From Tribonema minus (taxonomy: Eukaryota > Sar > Xanthophyceae > Tribonematales > Tribonemataceae): a DNA stretch of 64,000 bases. Made by a program: the position numbers and the translations under genes. The stretch covers positions 186,001 to 250,000 of the forward strand of contig JAFCMP010000082.1 in NCBI GenBank assembly GCA_017506865.1, read 5' to 3'. Below, piece after piece: positions 21,570-33,834 of the stretch (position 1 is the stretch's first letter; each line of letters opens with the position of its first letter). Under the pieces are notes generated by a model. It saw nothing but the letters and a program-made list of their open reading frames with translations, did no database searches and was not told the DNA's origin.

Positions 21570-22442
21570 TCACATTTCGGAGAGGATGGACAGCCTTACG
21601 ATCACCACCTGCCTGGAGTACGAGCCGGTAGTAACGCGAATTGCGTAGATTCTGCCCACAGAAGGCGGGCCCCAGCAAAATTCCTGGCCAACGCAGCTTC
21701 CCAGCGTCGGTGTGATCGTGCACCCGTGTTTCCCGCGGGTGCCAATATAGATGCTGTAATTGAATCCGTGCTCCGAGCCACCAATCGTCTCAATCAAACC
21801 GTCAGTCGTGAACTGTTGCAACTCGGAGGCGGTATCGCCGTAACGACAGCTACCCAGGGCAATTGCATTCACGTACTTGTCCGCGCTGGCGCCAAAGCGC
21901 ATGTGCGGCTCCAGGTAATGCCAGCCGTGAGTGTTGATGTTTTCAATGATGGCTGGCCCATGTGTGCCCACGCTATGCTCCACCAGGCCAGGTGTGTTGT
22001 AGATGACGAGCTCTGTGTCTTCCTCAATCTGCCGCCGAGTCTTGACGTACGCGCCCTCGAGGGCGGTTATGCTCCATGTCCCCAGCCGCACCTCCCATGA
22101 TTGATCAAAGACGGCGCTGCCGTCCTCGCTTTCGATCAGCGTAAGCACTTTCGCTCTATCCAGCTCAAGGATCGTCGTGCTAAGCGGCAGATGAAGGCAG
22201 CACGGGCGCTCCAGTGCCGAGCTCTTCAAGGCCTTCTCGACGGGGACGCTGATCTTCTTGCACTCCATAGTGGTGACTGAAGCCAGGCTTTGGTCTTCCG
22301 ACACCGTGTAGTGCGAGGAGCACGCCTCAGGCATGCTGTTCGGCGCCGTGCTGGACCCGGTGTAGGATAAGCCGTCTGCGTCACTGAAGACGGTAGCCGC
22401 GCCAGCGCCGTCGTGCAGCAGCCGAAGGTGATAATACTTCAT
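21570..22442 (-). CDS. uncharacterised protein, tandem paralogue B
   Basis: Intronless frame of 290 residues, start MKYYHLRLLHDGAG at 22442. It aligns with paralogue A along its full length, with identical blocks around SWEVRLGTW, VKTRRQIE, TPGLVEH, FCW-PPSVGRIYA and the same KLSILSEM-like end (RLSILSEM). It is shorter mainly in the region after residue 25. The two copies are on the same strand, separated by about 0.9 kb. The divergence is substantial, mostly outside the shared blocks, which suggests both have been kept under selection. Function unknown. Confidence 0.75.
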   Translation of the reverse strand: MKYYHLRLLHDGAGAATVFSDADGLSYTGSSTAPNSMPEACSSHYTVSEDQSLASVTTMECKKISVPVEKALKSSALERPCCLHLPLSTTILELDRAKVLTLIESEDGSAVFDQSWEVRLGTWSITALEGAYVKTRRQIEEDTELVIYNTPGLVEHSVGTHGPAIIENINTHGWHYLEPHMRFGASADKYVNAIALGSCRYGDTASELQQFTTDGLIETIGGSEHGFNYSIYIGTRGKHGCTITPTLGSCVGQEFCWGPPSVGRIYAIRVTTGSYSRQVVIVRLSILSEM

Positions 22443-22562
22443 GGCGTGAGCTAAGTCAGCGCTGTAGATGTCGTACTGCGTCGTCGTCTTTAACAACTAA
22501 CAGTTTTTATTCGCACTGGAGGAATAAATACACCTTTGCCGCAGATGATGCTCAGTGCAGAA

Positions 22563-22566
<4 letters not shown>

Positions 22567-22617
<51 letters not shown>
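22567..22617. repeat. (GA)n microsatellite
   Basis: About 25 uninterrupted GA dinucleotides, immediately after AATAAAA, upstream of paralogue B. Confidence 0.97.
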
Positions 22618-22618
<1 letters not shown>

Positions 22619-25600
22619 GTGTTGCGGTGCTGTGTTGATGTTGGTTGGATAGTTGGTGCAGCGGAAAGGGCTCAGCATAGAGCCGCCGCTAGCGGAAGGG
22701 AGAAATGGCGGATGCAATGGAACGTGGCACGGTGAGAGTGTCGTTACTCCTTGTGCTGATGCTGATGGTGATGCTTTGCTCGTTTCACACATCCATGAAG
22801 TCGCTCTAGCTCTTAGGAAACCACTCAGAGGCGAGGTCGATGCGTGCTGACGAAGAAGCGAGGTCGATACGTGCTGACTAGAAGGCAACGAAACCATCGA
22901 TCCCGTGTTGATGTCAGAGGCCTGCTCGTTCATGCTCGGCAGACCCTCTTGCGTGTCGCAAAAGCAGTCCAACCTGTGTATCTGTAGCGCCCAGCTTTTG
23001 ATGCCTTTGCAGCAGCTTCATGAGCACGCAGTTGTAGCAACGCAACTAGCATCAAACTTCTTCCTTCGCAGGTCAGGAGCCGGCTCAATCAGCACAGATG
23101 GCTATATCTGCAGCTTGTACCAGCTGACATTGCACTAGTCCTCGCAAAAGATGGAAGCTCTGTCATGTTGTCTTGAAGTATCTGGCGATGCTTTTGTTCC
23201 GCAAACTTGGGCTGACCTAGCGCATTGCCTGCGGATCGGAAGCCCTGTTTCAGATAATGCTGGGCCAACACTGTGACACTTGCAATCTCTTCGGTCATGC
23301 CTGCAGGTTAGGAATTTTTTGAGGCCTCTTGCCAGTGCCTGCATCAAATGTCTTGTTGTTAACTGTTGTGTAACCTCTTAATGTGTGCCTTGCTTTGATT
23401 GTCAGAGGAAAGCCCTGGATGTGATCGGCTCTGATGGCCACATGGCATATGATTGTGACAGCAACTGTGATGACGGCACTAGGGCGCGACATACCATTCT
23501 CAGGTGACGGGGCTTCATAGAAGTGAATGCATTATACGTACCTTGCACGTTTCGATACAGTAAATTCAAACCTAGGCGTCTGCTATCAGGGCTTGGCCGA
23601 TGTCTTGAGGTATCTTGCGCCAGTCGAAGCGTTGCGTGAGCCTCTGAGCTTGGTGCGCATGGACCGGTTTAGACGAGCCTCTGCCTGTCAAAAATCTTGT
23701 ACTCATGAGCACAGTTCCAAAATTTGCATGAAAGGATGATGCTCAGTGGCAGAGTCTGTCAGCGCTGCTGCGCTATCACCCAGCCCATGCTGGCCTGCAG
23801 AGTGCGTTGTGAGCATGCAGAGGGCAAGTACCATTTGCAGCTCAGTCTTCAAGTGCGTGTGCAGCTGCTGCTGCCAGCAGCAGCAGGTTGCTGATGCTGC
23901 TCGCTCTACCGAGCGCACATGTGACATGACCAGCAAAGCTCGGGTGGTGGCAGCAGCTGCTGCAGTGCTCATGTGCACGCAACCGCGCTGGGAGGCCTGC
24001 AGAGTATCTCTGAGCTCGTGCATAGGCTATATGCATGCGTCGAAACCACAAGGATTTTGTTGTTCGTGGCAGTCAGCTGCAAGTCAAGCAGCTGCATATT
24101 GTCTTGCTCTCAAACACAGGAGATTATTGTCCATTCTTTTTCAGGCCCTACTTCCCTCGCCCTTGGGTGTTGGTCGACCATGGTCCTTATTTGTCCCATT
24201 ATGGACTGTCATCTCTTTGCATGCATCACCTTGTGGCAAACGTTGACAACCTGCATGTAAACCGATATTTCGAAGTACAACTCATCCTGCCATGCAAAAA
24301 CATTTTTCAGGATCTGAATGCGCTGATGGCTGCGAGGCGCCATTACCCCATATGAAGTTGACAATTTGCAATGTTGAAGAGTTGCATGCGCATCCTGTGT
24401 GTTGGGAGCTGCTGGGTTCAAGTGGGTGGTGTCTAGCATACGGCCAGAACTTCAAATTTGAAAAATTCGCACTCTGATCCGCAATTGCAGTCTTACTCTC
24501 AGTTCTGAATTGATCGCGCCTGTACATTTGCAGGGGCGCACATGATGCGCATTCATGCGCATCATGGAAAAATAAAGAATGAAGGACTGTGTGCTCAATT
24601 TTCAGCATCGTCTGGCACGCTTTGTAGGGCACTTCGCAAGCTCGCTCGAGTGCGTTCTTGCTGCCAGGTCCGCCTGTGAGCTACTCGGTCCTGGCTGCAG
24701 CGCTATCACTACCCCGATAATAGTGTCACCACTCATCTGGTCAGGGTAATGGGCAGGGTAGGGGCTACAGTATAGGGACAAAATAGGACAACATTGCTAT
24801 CATATACTCTGAAGTTGGGTCCCACTCAGCATGGCTGCTGGCCCTGCCCTTGGCCTAAACGTACACCTGGGTAGGGCCACCGGGAGAGGAACTTTGCAAA
24901 CCTGCCTCTACAAAGACGCAGAGCACGCATAGATGCTCGCTTTATTTGCCCCTGGCTCTGGAGCCAAAGAAGGTATTCACAGCGAGGGAAATCCTGCTAC
25001 CCTTGGTTTATCGGACAGATGAGGGGCATGCGCAAAGTACATGCTTAGCTTGCTGTGTAGAGGCTCCCTTCCAGCCAAATGAGAGCTCTGCGTCAGCAGT
25101 TGGTCATTCATCAAGTCACTTATGTGTGGTCTACTCTGGCAGTTCTTTAGGTGCAGATCCAGATGAGCTTTGGTGCCAGAAAGCTACCTGTCATTTTACA
25201 ATACAAAAAAGTTCAGGATTTTCCTGCTTGTCACGTCCAGTCCATAAATTTCGTATACACGTCATATGTGATACATTGACATGCGCATTTCAAATCTTGC
25301 CGCAGCAGCGTCTGCTTCATGTCTCATGTCACCTTTGCATGGGTGCTGCTCTGTTGTCTGCTGCTGCTTGCAGGCTGTACTCAAGCCGCAGTCTTTGTTA
25401 GTGTTGAAATTTGAGTTCCGCTGTTTAGAAGTCTGCCTTGCGCGGTCTGACAATTCTAATTTGGTCAACGGTCTGACAATTTTAAATTGGTCAATGGCGC
25501 ATGTTGGTATGATGAGTCATTGTGCGTGGTTGCTGGTTCCTCATCATGATGATAATCTAGTTCATCAGGTCAGAGAATTTGAATTCAAACTGACAGTGTT

Positions 25601-25761
25601 TAACTTCTTGCTGAGGGTTACCAGTCGCCAGTATGGCCGTACACTGCAGTTTTGCCTCTGCCATCAACTGCGGTTGAACTTGAGGTTCGCTGACTCTCAG
25701 CATTAACCCCTCAATTAGCAGCGACACTGGCACCCACCGCTTACTCAGGCTGTTACTGCCG
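22618..25761. other. gene-poor region
   Basis: Many short open frames but none with a recognisable domain, targeting signal or supported splice structure. Includes a CTGCTGCTGCCAGCAGCAGCAGG palindromic stretch near 23865-23888. Confidence 0.35.
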
Positions 25762-26940
25762 TTGATGTTCTCCCCCATGCAGGCAGATAACGCTCCGATC
25801 CTGATGCTTCTGGTCTTGCTGGTTTGCGGCGTCTGTGCTGTTGGCAACCGCACTGCCGACAGTCGGGCATACCTGCTGACGCCCTCCTTCCCAATGACCG
25901 TTCCGATTCTCATGTACGTATTCCGGCCACTTGTGAAGCAACTGATATTGTGGCACTGTTTGTAGTGGTTGTAGTGGCTAAGACTTGTTCACCATGGTGC
26001 TTGATGCATCAGTGCCCATCTCTCTCTCTCTCTCTCTCTCGCTGTTCCTTCCGAAGGCATTGGTGTCTGCGATTACCAAGACCTGGTTGGCAATGTAGGC
26101 GAGTATGCGTAACTGCTATTGATTCAGCAGTCAGAGGGTCAACTAGTGTCTGCAATTGAACCGCCTTTTCCGTGCGTGCTTTTTGCTTACAGGCCGTTTA
26201 TGTACCAGTTCCCAGATTTGAAGCGCACAACGCTGCACACACCGTGTCACATGAATGTTTAGGCACACTGCACATAAGCGGCAGCATTGATTGCCTTGTG
26301 CTCATGGTCATATTCATTATGACTGAGACCTACTGCGTGCATATAGCAGCCAATCTGCATCGGTTGGTGACACAGCTTATGAGCAGGGTTAGGGTCAGGT
26401 TGGATTTGGCTTCAAAAGCTCACTTGAGAGGTTTGAGGTTTGGCGTGGAATGCACTGACAGCTGAGTGGGGTCAAGAGACTGAAAGAAGTGCAGATTTCA
26501 AAGCAAGCATTATGCGTATGTTGCACCAATTTCATGTAATGAGCGCTTGCAGGTGTTCCAGAGGGGCTCTATCGCTTAACGATGAGTTCTTCGGTCAAGC
26601 ATGAGGCGGCGTCCATCACCGTGAGATTTAATGTTGTTGAGTTTCCAGGCTCTTGCTTTGACAACAATTCATACGTGTCACTGCTGCTGTGCTCCCAACT
26701 GCTGTACCATCATTGTGGACCACAGTGATAGCATCATAGCGGTCTTGCTTGCCTGTTTTCTGCACTTATTTCCAGGGCATCCCCATGCTAGCTGCAATGG
26801 ATGCATTCCGCAAGGGGGATCGTAGAGGGATGCCCGTCCTTGTTCTCTGGACGCTGTTGGAGGGTGTGGTTGTGGCAGCGGTGGTGGCGGCATACACAAA
26901 TGCTGACAAGCGGAAGGCGGTGGTCTTAGCAGCCATCCTG
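25762..26940 (+). CDS. candidate exons of a multi-span membrane protein (unknown)
   Basis: Three candidate exons. First: 25762-25913 (MFSPMQADNAPILMLLVLLV..., ending TVPIL-AT before donor GTACGT), with a strong hydrophobic segment. Second: 26193-26243 (PFMYQFPDLKRTT), whose first base completes the Met codon. Third: 26776-26940 (GIPMLAAMDAFRKGDRRGMP, then a hydrophobic helix LLEGVVVAAVVAAYT), with clean AG and GTAAGC sites and an exact multiple of three. A missing exon between the second and third is likely. Further candidate exons lie near 27597-27657 and 27842-28060. The (TC)n tract at about 26020-26040 lies in an intron. I do not recognise the family, and exon joining is tentative. Confidence 0.35.
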
Positions 26941-29473
26941 GTAAGCCTCACATGTGCTATTTGCGAAATACGACTTGCAAGTGATACATGTGTCTGGGGT
27001 TGCTGGCTTTCTCACAGCGCATGCATGGGTCTGACATTAGTCCTTGTGAATGACAATGCAAAAGGTGTAGGGTAACCATCCCGTCCACACAAAGCTGCCT
27101 TCAATCAATCTCATTGAGGTCATTGGGCTCCATGTCACAATTAACCCGCCACCCAAGGCCTACATGGTGACAGCTTTGTGACCTTTTTGCTGCTTCTGTA
27201 TCATATGCGTGCTCCATGACGGCGTGTGCGTCGATGCTCACAATGTGTTAGCTGGCAATTTGTGAGTTGAAATTCTGGAACTTTTGTTTCAAAGCAGAAT
27301 GACAACCACAGACATAGTACCTTTGTCGATTGGCTCAAGTTACTGTTATTCAACAGGTATAGCTTAATATAGATCTTCCACCCACCAGATACATACCACT
27401 CAAGCCATACCAGTACAACCTTTGCAAACCCTCTGGTACTCGAAGCCCAACAATGCAGTTTCACAATGCAGCAAGTTGGTCACACAAGTGTGATTGTTTC
27501 AGTACTGAATGTCAGCTGAGGAGTCCCTGGATATGTTTCAACAAGCTGCAAAGCACAAAGCTGGTTTTTGACGGCCTCTTGCTTGCCGTGTCACAGACGC
27601 TGGGGATCTCCGTATGCTGTGTGGTTCAGCGCGCCCGACTCAAGCATTCCAGCAGTGGTGAGTGCTTATAGCGTCAACAGAGCACACAAGCTGACCGCAA
27701 CTAGCCTCACATCAAATCTGGAGCAGTCTGTCATTGTGCTGTGACGGTAACAGCAGCTGCCAGCAGCTTCGTACAGTTGACTCATGCATGATGATGCTCA
27801 AACACCGTAAAATTCTCTAGCTGGTGCTGCTTCTCCATCAGGGCCCTCCGTGCAGCTGCATCACCATCAACATCGGTGTTACGCTGCTCCTGCTTGTCCA
27901 TCTGATCACATCAGAAACATCACACCTGGGCCCATGCAAGGATGGCTGACGACAGCTACGTGTCACGTCTGTATTGGTGCACCTGCTTGCTTTGTGTGCA
28001 CTGCAGGTGCGGCGAACACCCTGAGCAATCTTCTGCTGGTGTACGTGGCGTGGGGGTAAGACAGCCCTGGCACTCAAGTATGCCACAGTGTGACAGTAAC
28101 CTTGACTCTAACTGTAACTGCTCTTGCACTAACCAGGTCCCGTTGAGTACTGCCATGGCCTCCCTTGCGGCCTATAAATCACCACACGGACCGGGAAGCC
28201 CTACCTGACCCTCACATTGGTGCAATTTCTTGTAGAACCCTACATCTTCAATTTACACAGCCTGATCAAGAGTTGGCATCCTCTCGGGCTTGGGTGCATG
28301 TCTGGACTGTGTTGCCACTCATACAAGGGGGGGGCACAGCGTTATAGCAGCCCTAGCCGCCAGTCACCGCTCTGCTATTGTCACTGCCTGCACTTCAGTA
28401 TTGTCCTTCGGTTTAAGTAGGTTTGGGCCCTAGGTCAATCCTGCCTCTAGCAAAGGCTTGAGGCAGTGACCAAGTTTGAAGTCGGTAGCAGAAAAGATTA
28501 TGCTTGCGCAGCTGCAGCTGCAGTGTCGTGCATATGATTCGCTGTGAAAAGATGGTTGTCGCCATCATGACCTTCATCGTCGCATCATACTCACACACGT
28601 ATCAGTCGTGCCGCTGCAAAGGGTAGGTCAAGGTACCAGTGTGTCAGCCTGGCTGCCTTTTGTCATACGGTTAAAGCAACCAGATACATACCAGGTGTCA
28701 GTTGCTCTTTTGCAAATTGCTATTGCTCGTACATGGTAGGTATATCGTAGCTGTACCCGTACACTAGCATTTCTGAAGTAAGCGAGGGAGGGGGCTGAAA
28801 AATATTGTGCCAGGTCAGCGGTTATGTATGTATACCTGTGACCCACCCCAACAGTATCCTGACAATAGCATCAGCGCTGGCGCTCTGCTGTTGTGAATCT
28901 ACAATTTAGTACTCTGCATGTTCGTTGCCGTAATTGCATTATCGCAATCATGCATACCAGGAGGCTATCAACTTAACAATGTATACAACCTCGTTTAAGC
29001 GCTTGACGACCCTCAGGCCTGTTACTCCGAAACTCCAAGTAGTGCGCTGTGGCTGATCATTCTACTTTACTGAAAGCTGGTCAGCGTTGATGATGTTGTG
29101 TTGAATGTAGATCCTCAAAACATACAGAAAAGCAATGGGCAAAAAGATGAATGTTGAGTTGCACTAATGCAGCTGCATTATGTCATAGTGTTAATGGATG
29201 TGCAGTCAAGAAATGGCTGAGTGTGCACAAGCTGCAGCGGTAAATATGCAACTGGCTTCTGGCCTACTGGCTTCTATGCTCTGCCCTACAGCCTGTGCAG
29301 CAGCACACCCACATTATGATGTCAGTGGGTTTTGCAAAGGGTGCAGTGCCATTCAAGGTTTATACTTCTACACACATGTAGGGCTGCCCATGTAGATGGC
29401 CTGCATGCCCTGCAACGTGCGCCGGTGCCAATTGCTGCTGAGTAGTGCGACGCTGCGCACACACACGGCGCAG

Positions 29474-29735
29474 GATGTACCACCAGAAGAAGCGGCAGGA
29501 GCCGTCACTCTGGTTCTCTGCATTTGGCGCGGTGACCGCCGCAGTGTACCTGCGCCACCGCAAGGGCACCACATTCCTGCCAGGGCACTCTGTCATTGCT
29601 GTCGTCACGCTCTTCTTGGAAGTGCTCAACTGCTGTTCGCGCATCACGGAGGCCGAGAGGGCGGGGACCATGCACATGATCCGCATTCTGATCGCCTGGA
29701 TCAATGGGATGTTCTTCGTGCAGAGCTCGGTCTGA
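29474..29735 (+). CDS. C-terminal exon of a membrane protein (unknown)
   Basis: A frame opening after a CAG acceptor reads MYHQKKRQEPSLWFSAFG, then hydrophobic segments (GHSVIAVVTLFLEVLNCC and IRILIAWINGMFFV), and stops at 29733-29735. The GC content and codon use look like the verified exons. It may be the last exon of the gene begun near 25.7 kb, or a separate gene. Not recognised. Confidence 0.42.
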
Positions 29736-32700
29736 GGTAAAGTTCCACTTTGTTGCAATCCATCACCTTTCAAGTTGTCGTCATCAATCCTGTCGAAATC
29801 TATGCTACTGGTTGCTTGCTGCATCCCGTCAATTAGTCTGTGGTCTCTGCATTGGCCAAATACCCAAGACTTGGGAGATATTTGTGGTTATGCTAAGGGT
29901 TAGGGTTACCGCCTTGCAGCCTACTTCTAGGTCAAACATTCATGCTGCAGACAAACCCTCGATGGTGTCTTGAACAGGGACGGGTGTCACCGGCAGCAGC
30001 ATGGACATGTGCAGATGTACATGATGATGCGTATATGTGCGCGTCAAACCAAGACAGGCGGCATTCCCTGACTCAGGAGCACGAGCTCAGAGCTCCTACT
30101 GATGTGTGTTCATAGCAGTAAGCCTTGAGCATTGCAGCAATTGAAGGTGGCACACTTTATTGCGGCTGCACATGCTATAGTATACCAAATTTACATGTGT
30201 TTTGTAGCTTGGATCATTGCGTTGTGTAGCTTGTAAGCGCTACGCATGCAAGTTGCCATATCACGTGTCACTCCAGGAGTACCTGGCTGAGTGCTGGAAT
30301 TGCTGTTTGATTCGTCTTGAAATTCCCCCAAATCAACATATGTACAGTAGTACACTCCTTTTTCTCGATTTTTGGAGTCTGGTGGTGGGTAAAGTGTGCT
30401 GGTGAGCCTGGCTTCAGCAGTTGCCAGATTCTCTTCGACACAATTCAACTTCAAAGCTAATGCCACTCATTCCTCAGTCATACGCTCTCAATAGTTACAG
30501 CTTGAGGTTTCAATGTGCGTAATTGATAACGTCATCATTCAGTGATCATAATAAAATGAATGTGCAGCAGATACCCATGCTGAGCAGATTCATGATGAAA
30601 CTTTCACCTTCAACCTCTGCGCTTTGGGCTGATGCCCATTGTCCGTGTCTCTCAAAGCCGATGAAGTCACCTATAGCGCCAGCAACTTGACTGGAACTGT
30701 CGCCTCCCGCTCATGAACCTGATGTCCCCATCACCGTCGCCGATGCCGCCGCCACCGCCGCCGCTGTCGTTGCCTTGATCCCTCTGTCCCGCAGCGGCTG
30801 CGCCAGCTCGAATCAGCGTGTGTAGCAACAGTAACGACGGCAACATGTGGCTCGCGCAGCGCTGGGCTAGCGCTGCTGGCGGCGGAGGCAAGCTTCGTGG
30901 TGGACACGCAAGGCAGTGCTGCGCGGACTGGGCGTGCGCGGCGTGGGCGACCTTGCGGCGTTCACGGTGTAGTTCTTCCGCACGCCATGGGATGGTGACG
31001 ACAACTCCGTGGAGGAGACGGACGAGCCGCCGCCAGATGCTGAATGCACTATGCGGGGGCAGAGGATGATGCCCTCAAGCCGCTCAGTACAAGTGGCATC
31101 CAGCCGGTCTATCTCATCGCCACCGTGTTGGCATTCACCGCTGACCAGTGCTAGGCGCGTGCAATGAGGGTCGTGCACCAAGGCAGTCACCGTGGTGGAG
31201 GGTGGCGACATTGCCACCGCAGTGCGGATGGTGGCGGCGGCGGGCGGCTGTGGCGCTCATGCAGATGCGACGTGCAGCAGTGCGCGCGCAAGCGCGCCAT
31301 GCAGCGGCGCGAGCACAAGTCCTGGCAGCGCACTGCATCAGTGCTCAACGGCAGCAGGGAGGTCACGCAGCGCGCACTTGAGGAAGCGCTCGCAACGCGC
31401 ACTGTGCGCAGCGCAGTGAGAATGCGCAGCTGTGTGCGTCACTAGGCGGCTGCCTCAGCGGCATTGTTAACAAAGACCTCGTCGTGCCGCCTGCGAACAC
31501 AATGCTGCCGCTTGTGCGCCGCCGCAGCGCTCAGGCGTTCTAGTGGTCGAACATACATGACGCAGATGTGCTAATACAATGACATGCTTCTGTTTTGGTA
31601 TGCTTAAGTGACGATGCGCAAGCTGGGCTGAGCATTGGCACCGACTTGTAGATTTGTCCAGACTGCTCAGCACGCCTACACTTGCAGTATGCTAGGGTGT
31701 TTATTATTAGCCTCTCTGTGACTTGCGTCCGCTGGTGCAATTGAGAAAATACATGGCGTGTGTAGAGCTCAAACAGTTGCTCTTGGCACTTGTCAGAGGC
31801 GCTGCATTGCAGCAATCAGATGTGATGGTTGTCATAATGTGCCAATGTCACACAAGATGAAGACGCAGGCCCCCTCTCAAGCCACTTGAAGCTCAATAGC
31901 TCGGGCACCAAAGATTTGTTCCCAATATGACGATATGACTTCCGGACGATTGATCCTTGGTAAATGCATTTTCGGTTTGTTAACGAGGCACAATCACACA
32001 AAATGTCCTGCACCTAAACCATGCACACGCAATGCGGTGTGGTGTCACCACACTGTACTGTATTTGCCAAAAACCGCTTGGTTCGCTGAAACAGTGCATG
32101 CTGATACTGTAGGTCTAAACATCTAATCAGCGCTGAAGGAAACTCACTAGGCTGGCTTTTATTTTGCATGTCATCACATTGTCCCCTTTCGCCGTCCCCC
32201 TGGATCAGATGTTGAATATGTGAGATGGTGCGTTGACACCGGGACAATGAGAGCTGTGCACACCGAGCACAGTGACTGCATAGCCGCGTAGCTCAAGAAG
32301 AGGGACATCGCACACAAGAATCGTGCAATCAGGTCATGACCAGATAAGCATGGCTGCAGCACAACTTGACCCCTACTCAACTATAAGTAAGCTGCAGGTG
32401 GCAGTGGTCACCTGGGCACGCTACTTCACACCCAACAGGGCATGAGGCATGGCATATTTGCAAATGCGTGCATAAATTTAACCAACGACTGTTAGGCAAA
32501 TGATTGACCCAACTCACGCCGCGTGCAGGTTTTGTGATGCGTCCTGTCCCTGCAGTTACAAAAGTGTCAAGGCAAGTGACTCAGAGGCTCTGAATGAACA
32601 CACATCAGGACCTGCCTACTCTTGCTGTTTGCACAACAGATGCTAGCGTTGTCACTCAGTCTGGCACACACTCAGTCTGTGGCACCCCCTACGCGAGAAA

Positions 32701-33834
32701 CCTGAATTGCACCCTAGGGCCCTTGAACTTCTCGTGGCCTAGTGATCGCACGAGGTACCACGCATAGCGAGCTACAGCGGTACAGATATATATCGATCTT
32801 GCACCAGCTATAATATATTATAGTACTCTCAGTAATACAAGTCCTCAAGTACACTCAGGCTGGCAGCTGGCTACTGGATACTAACTTAAGTAGCTGGCGC
32901 AGCAGTCACACATAGTCGCGTTCACTCTGAGTCACAGCGGCTGGGCCTCTCGGATGTTATCAGCGCTCAGGCCGACTGACAGAATCAACCATACATCATA
33001 CTTTTGTACTTACGTAGAGTTAGGAGCTTGTCAATCAGCTAGCAACACTTGCAGCATGTCACTTTAGTGAGCGCGATGTGAGAGCAAAATATGCGTGATC
33101 AATCAACCACTACAAGTTCCAGCATGGCATTGACGCAGAGCAGTCACAGTGCAAAGGACTAATATGGAAATGAACAATGCTGTGCTTCAATGGAGACAGA
33201 CTTGAGGGGCGGGAAGCATTGCTCCTTGAACGGACCTGAGCCAGATGCAAACATTGCCTCCACTAGTAGTACTAAAAGTATGCCAAACTTTCGCATGAGA
33301 CCCCCTCCCCCCCTCCATCCCCTTCCCTCCCCTCTTCTCCAACGCATCTAGCAGCGAACACCTATATTATGCGTAATGTGCAACGGTCAAGCTGCCAAAA
33401 AAATCAATGAAGATGCTCCAGTGCGCATGGCGCCTGCCGCCTTGCAGGCCTTGTTGTCCCCTCGGCCTTTCAATGGTCACCATGAACCCGTTAAACGGTT
33501 CAAATGGCGCCACCCCTCTCCACTCATCAAGCGAACGTCACTGGCGGTGAGAGCACGCTTGGCAGCCCTCCCTGCCAGCACAGCCAAGATTCAAAGGGCT
33601 CTAACGCAAGCTACGCCCTGACCTCCTCTGACAAAGTCTACGGCATGGAAATTAAACGGTTTTCGTCGCCGCGTTGGCTGCATCGAGACGGGCTTACTGG
33701 CGATGACTTGGGGATAGACTCCCCCCCAGCCTCGCAGCAGCACTGGTATCAAGGCATTGGGTAGCCAGTCAAACCAGTTGCTCGACGACAGTGATCAAGA
33801 ATTTATGTCACAGTGTAGCCAATCAAACCAAGTT
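29736..33834. other. gene-poor region with one GC-rich island
   Basis: No supported gene. A GC-rich island at about 30700-31520 has exon-like composition, but every frame is broken. One frame reads LRGLGVRGVGDLAAFTV, a stop, then FFRTPWDGDDN. It may be a dead gene. Two overlapping open frames at 33376-33621 and 33504-33764 lie just past the PreP stop codon and have no recognised domain. Confidence 0.4.
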
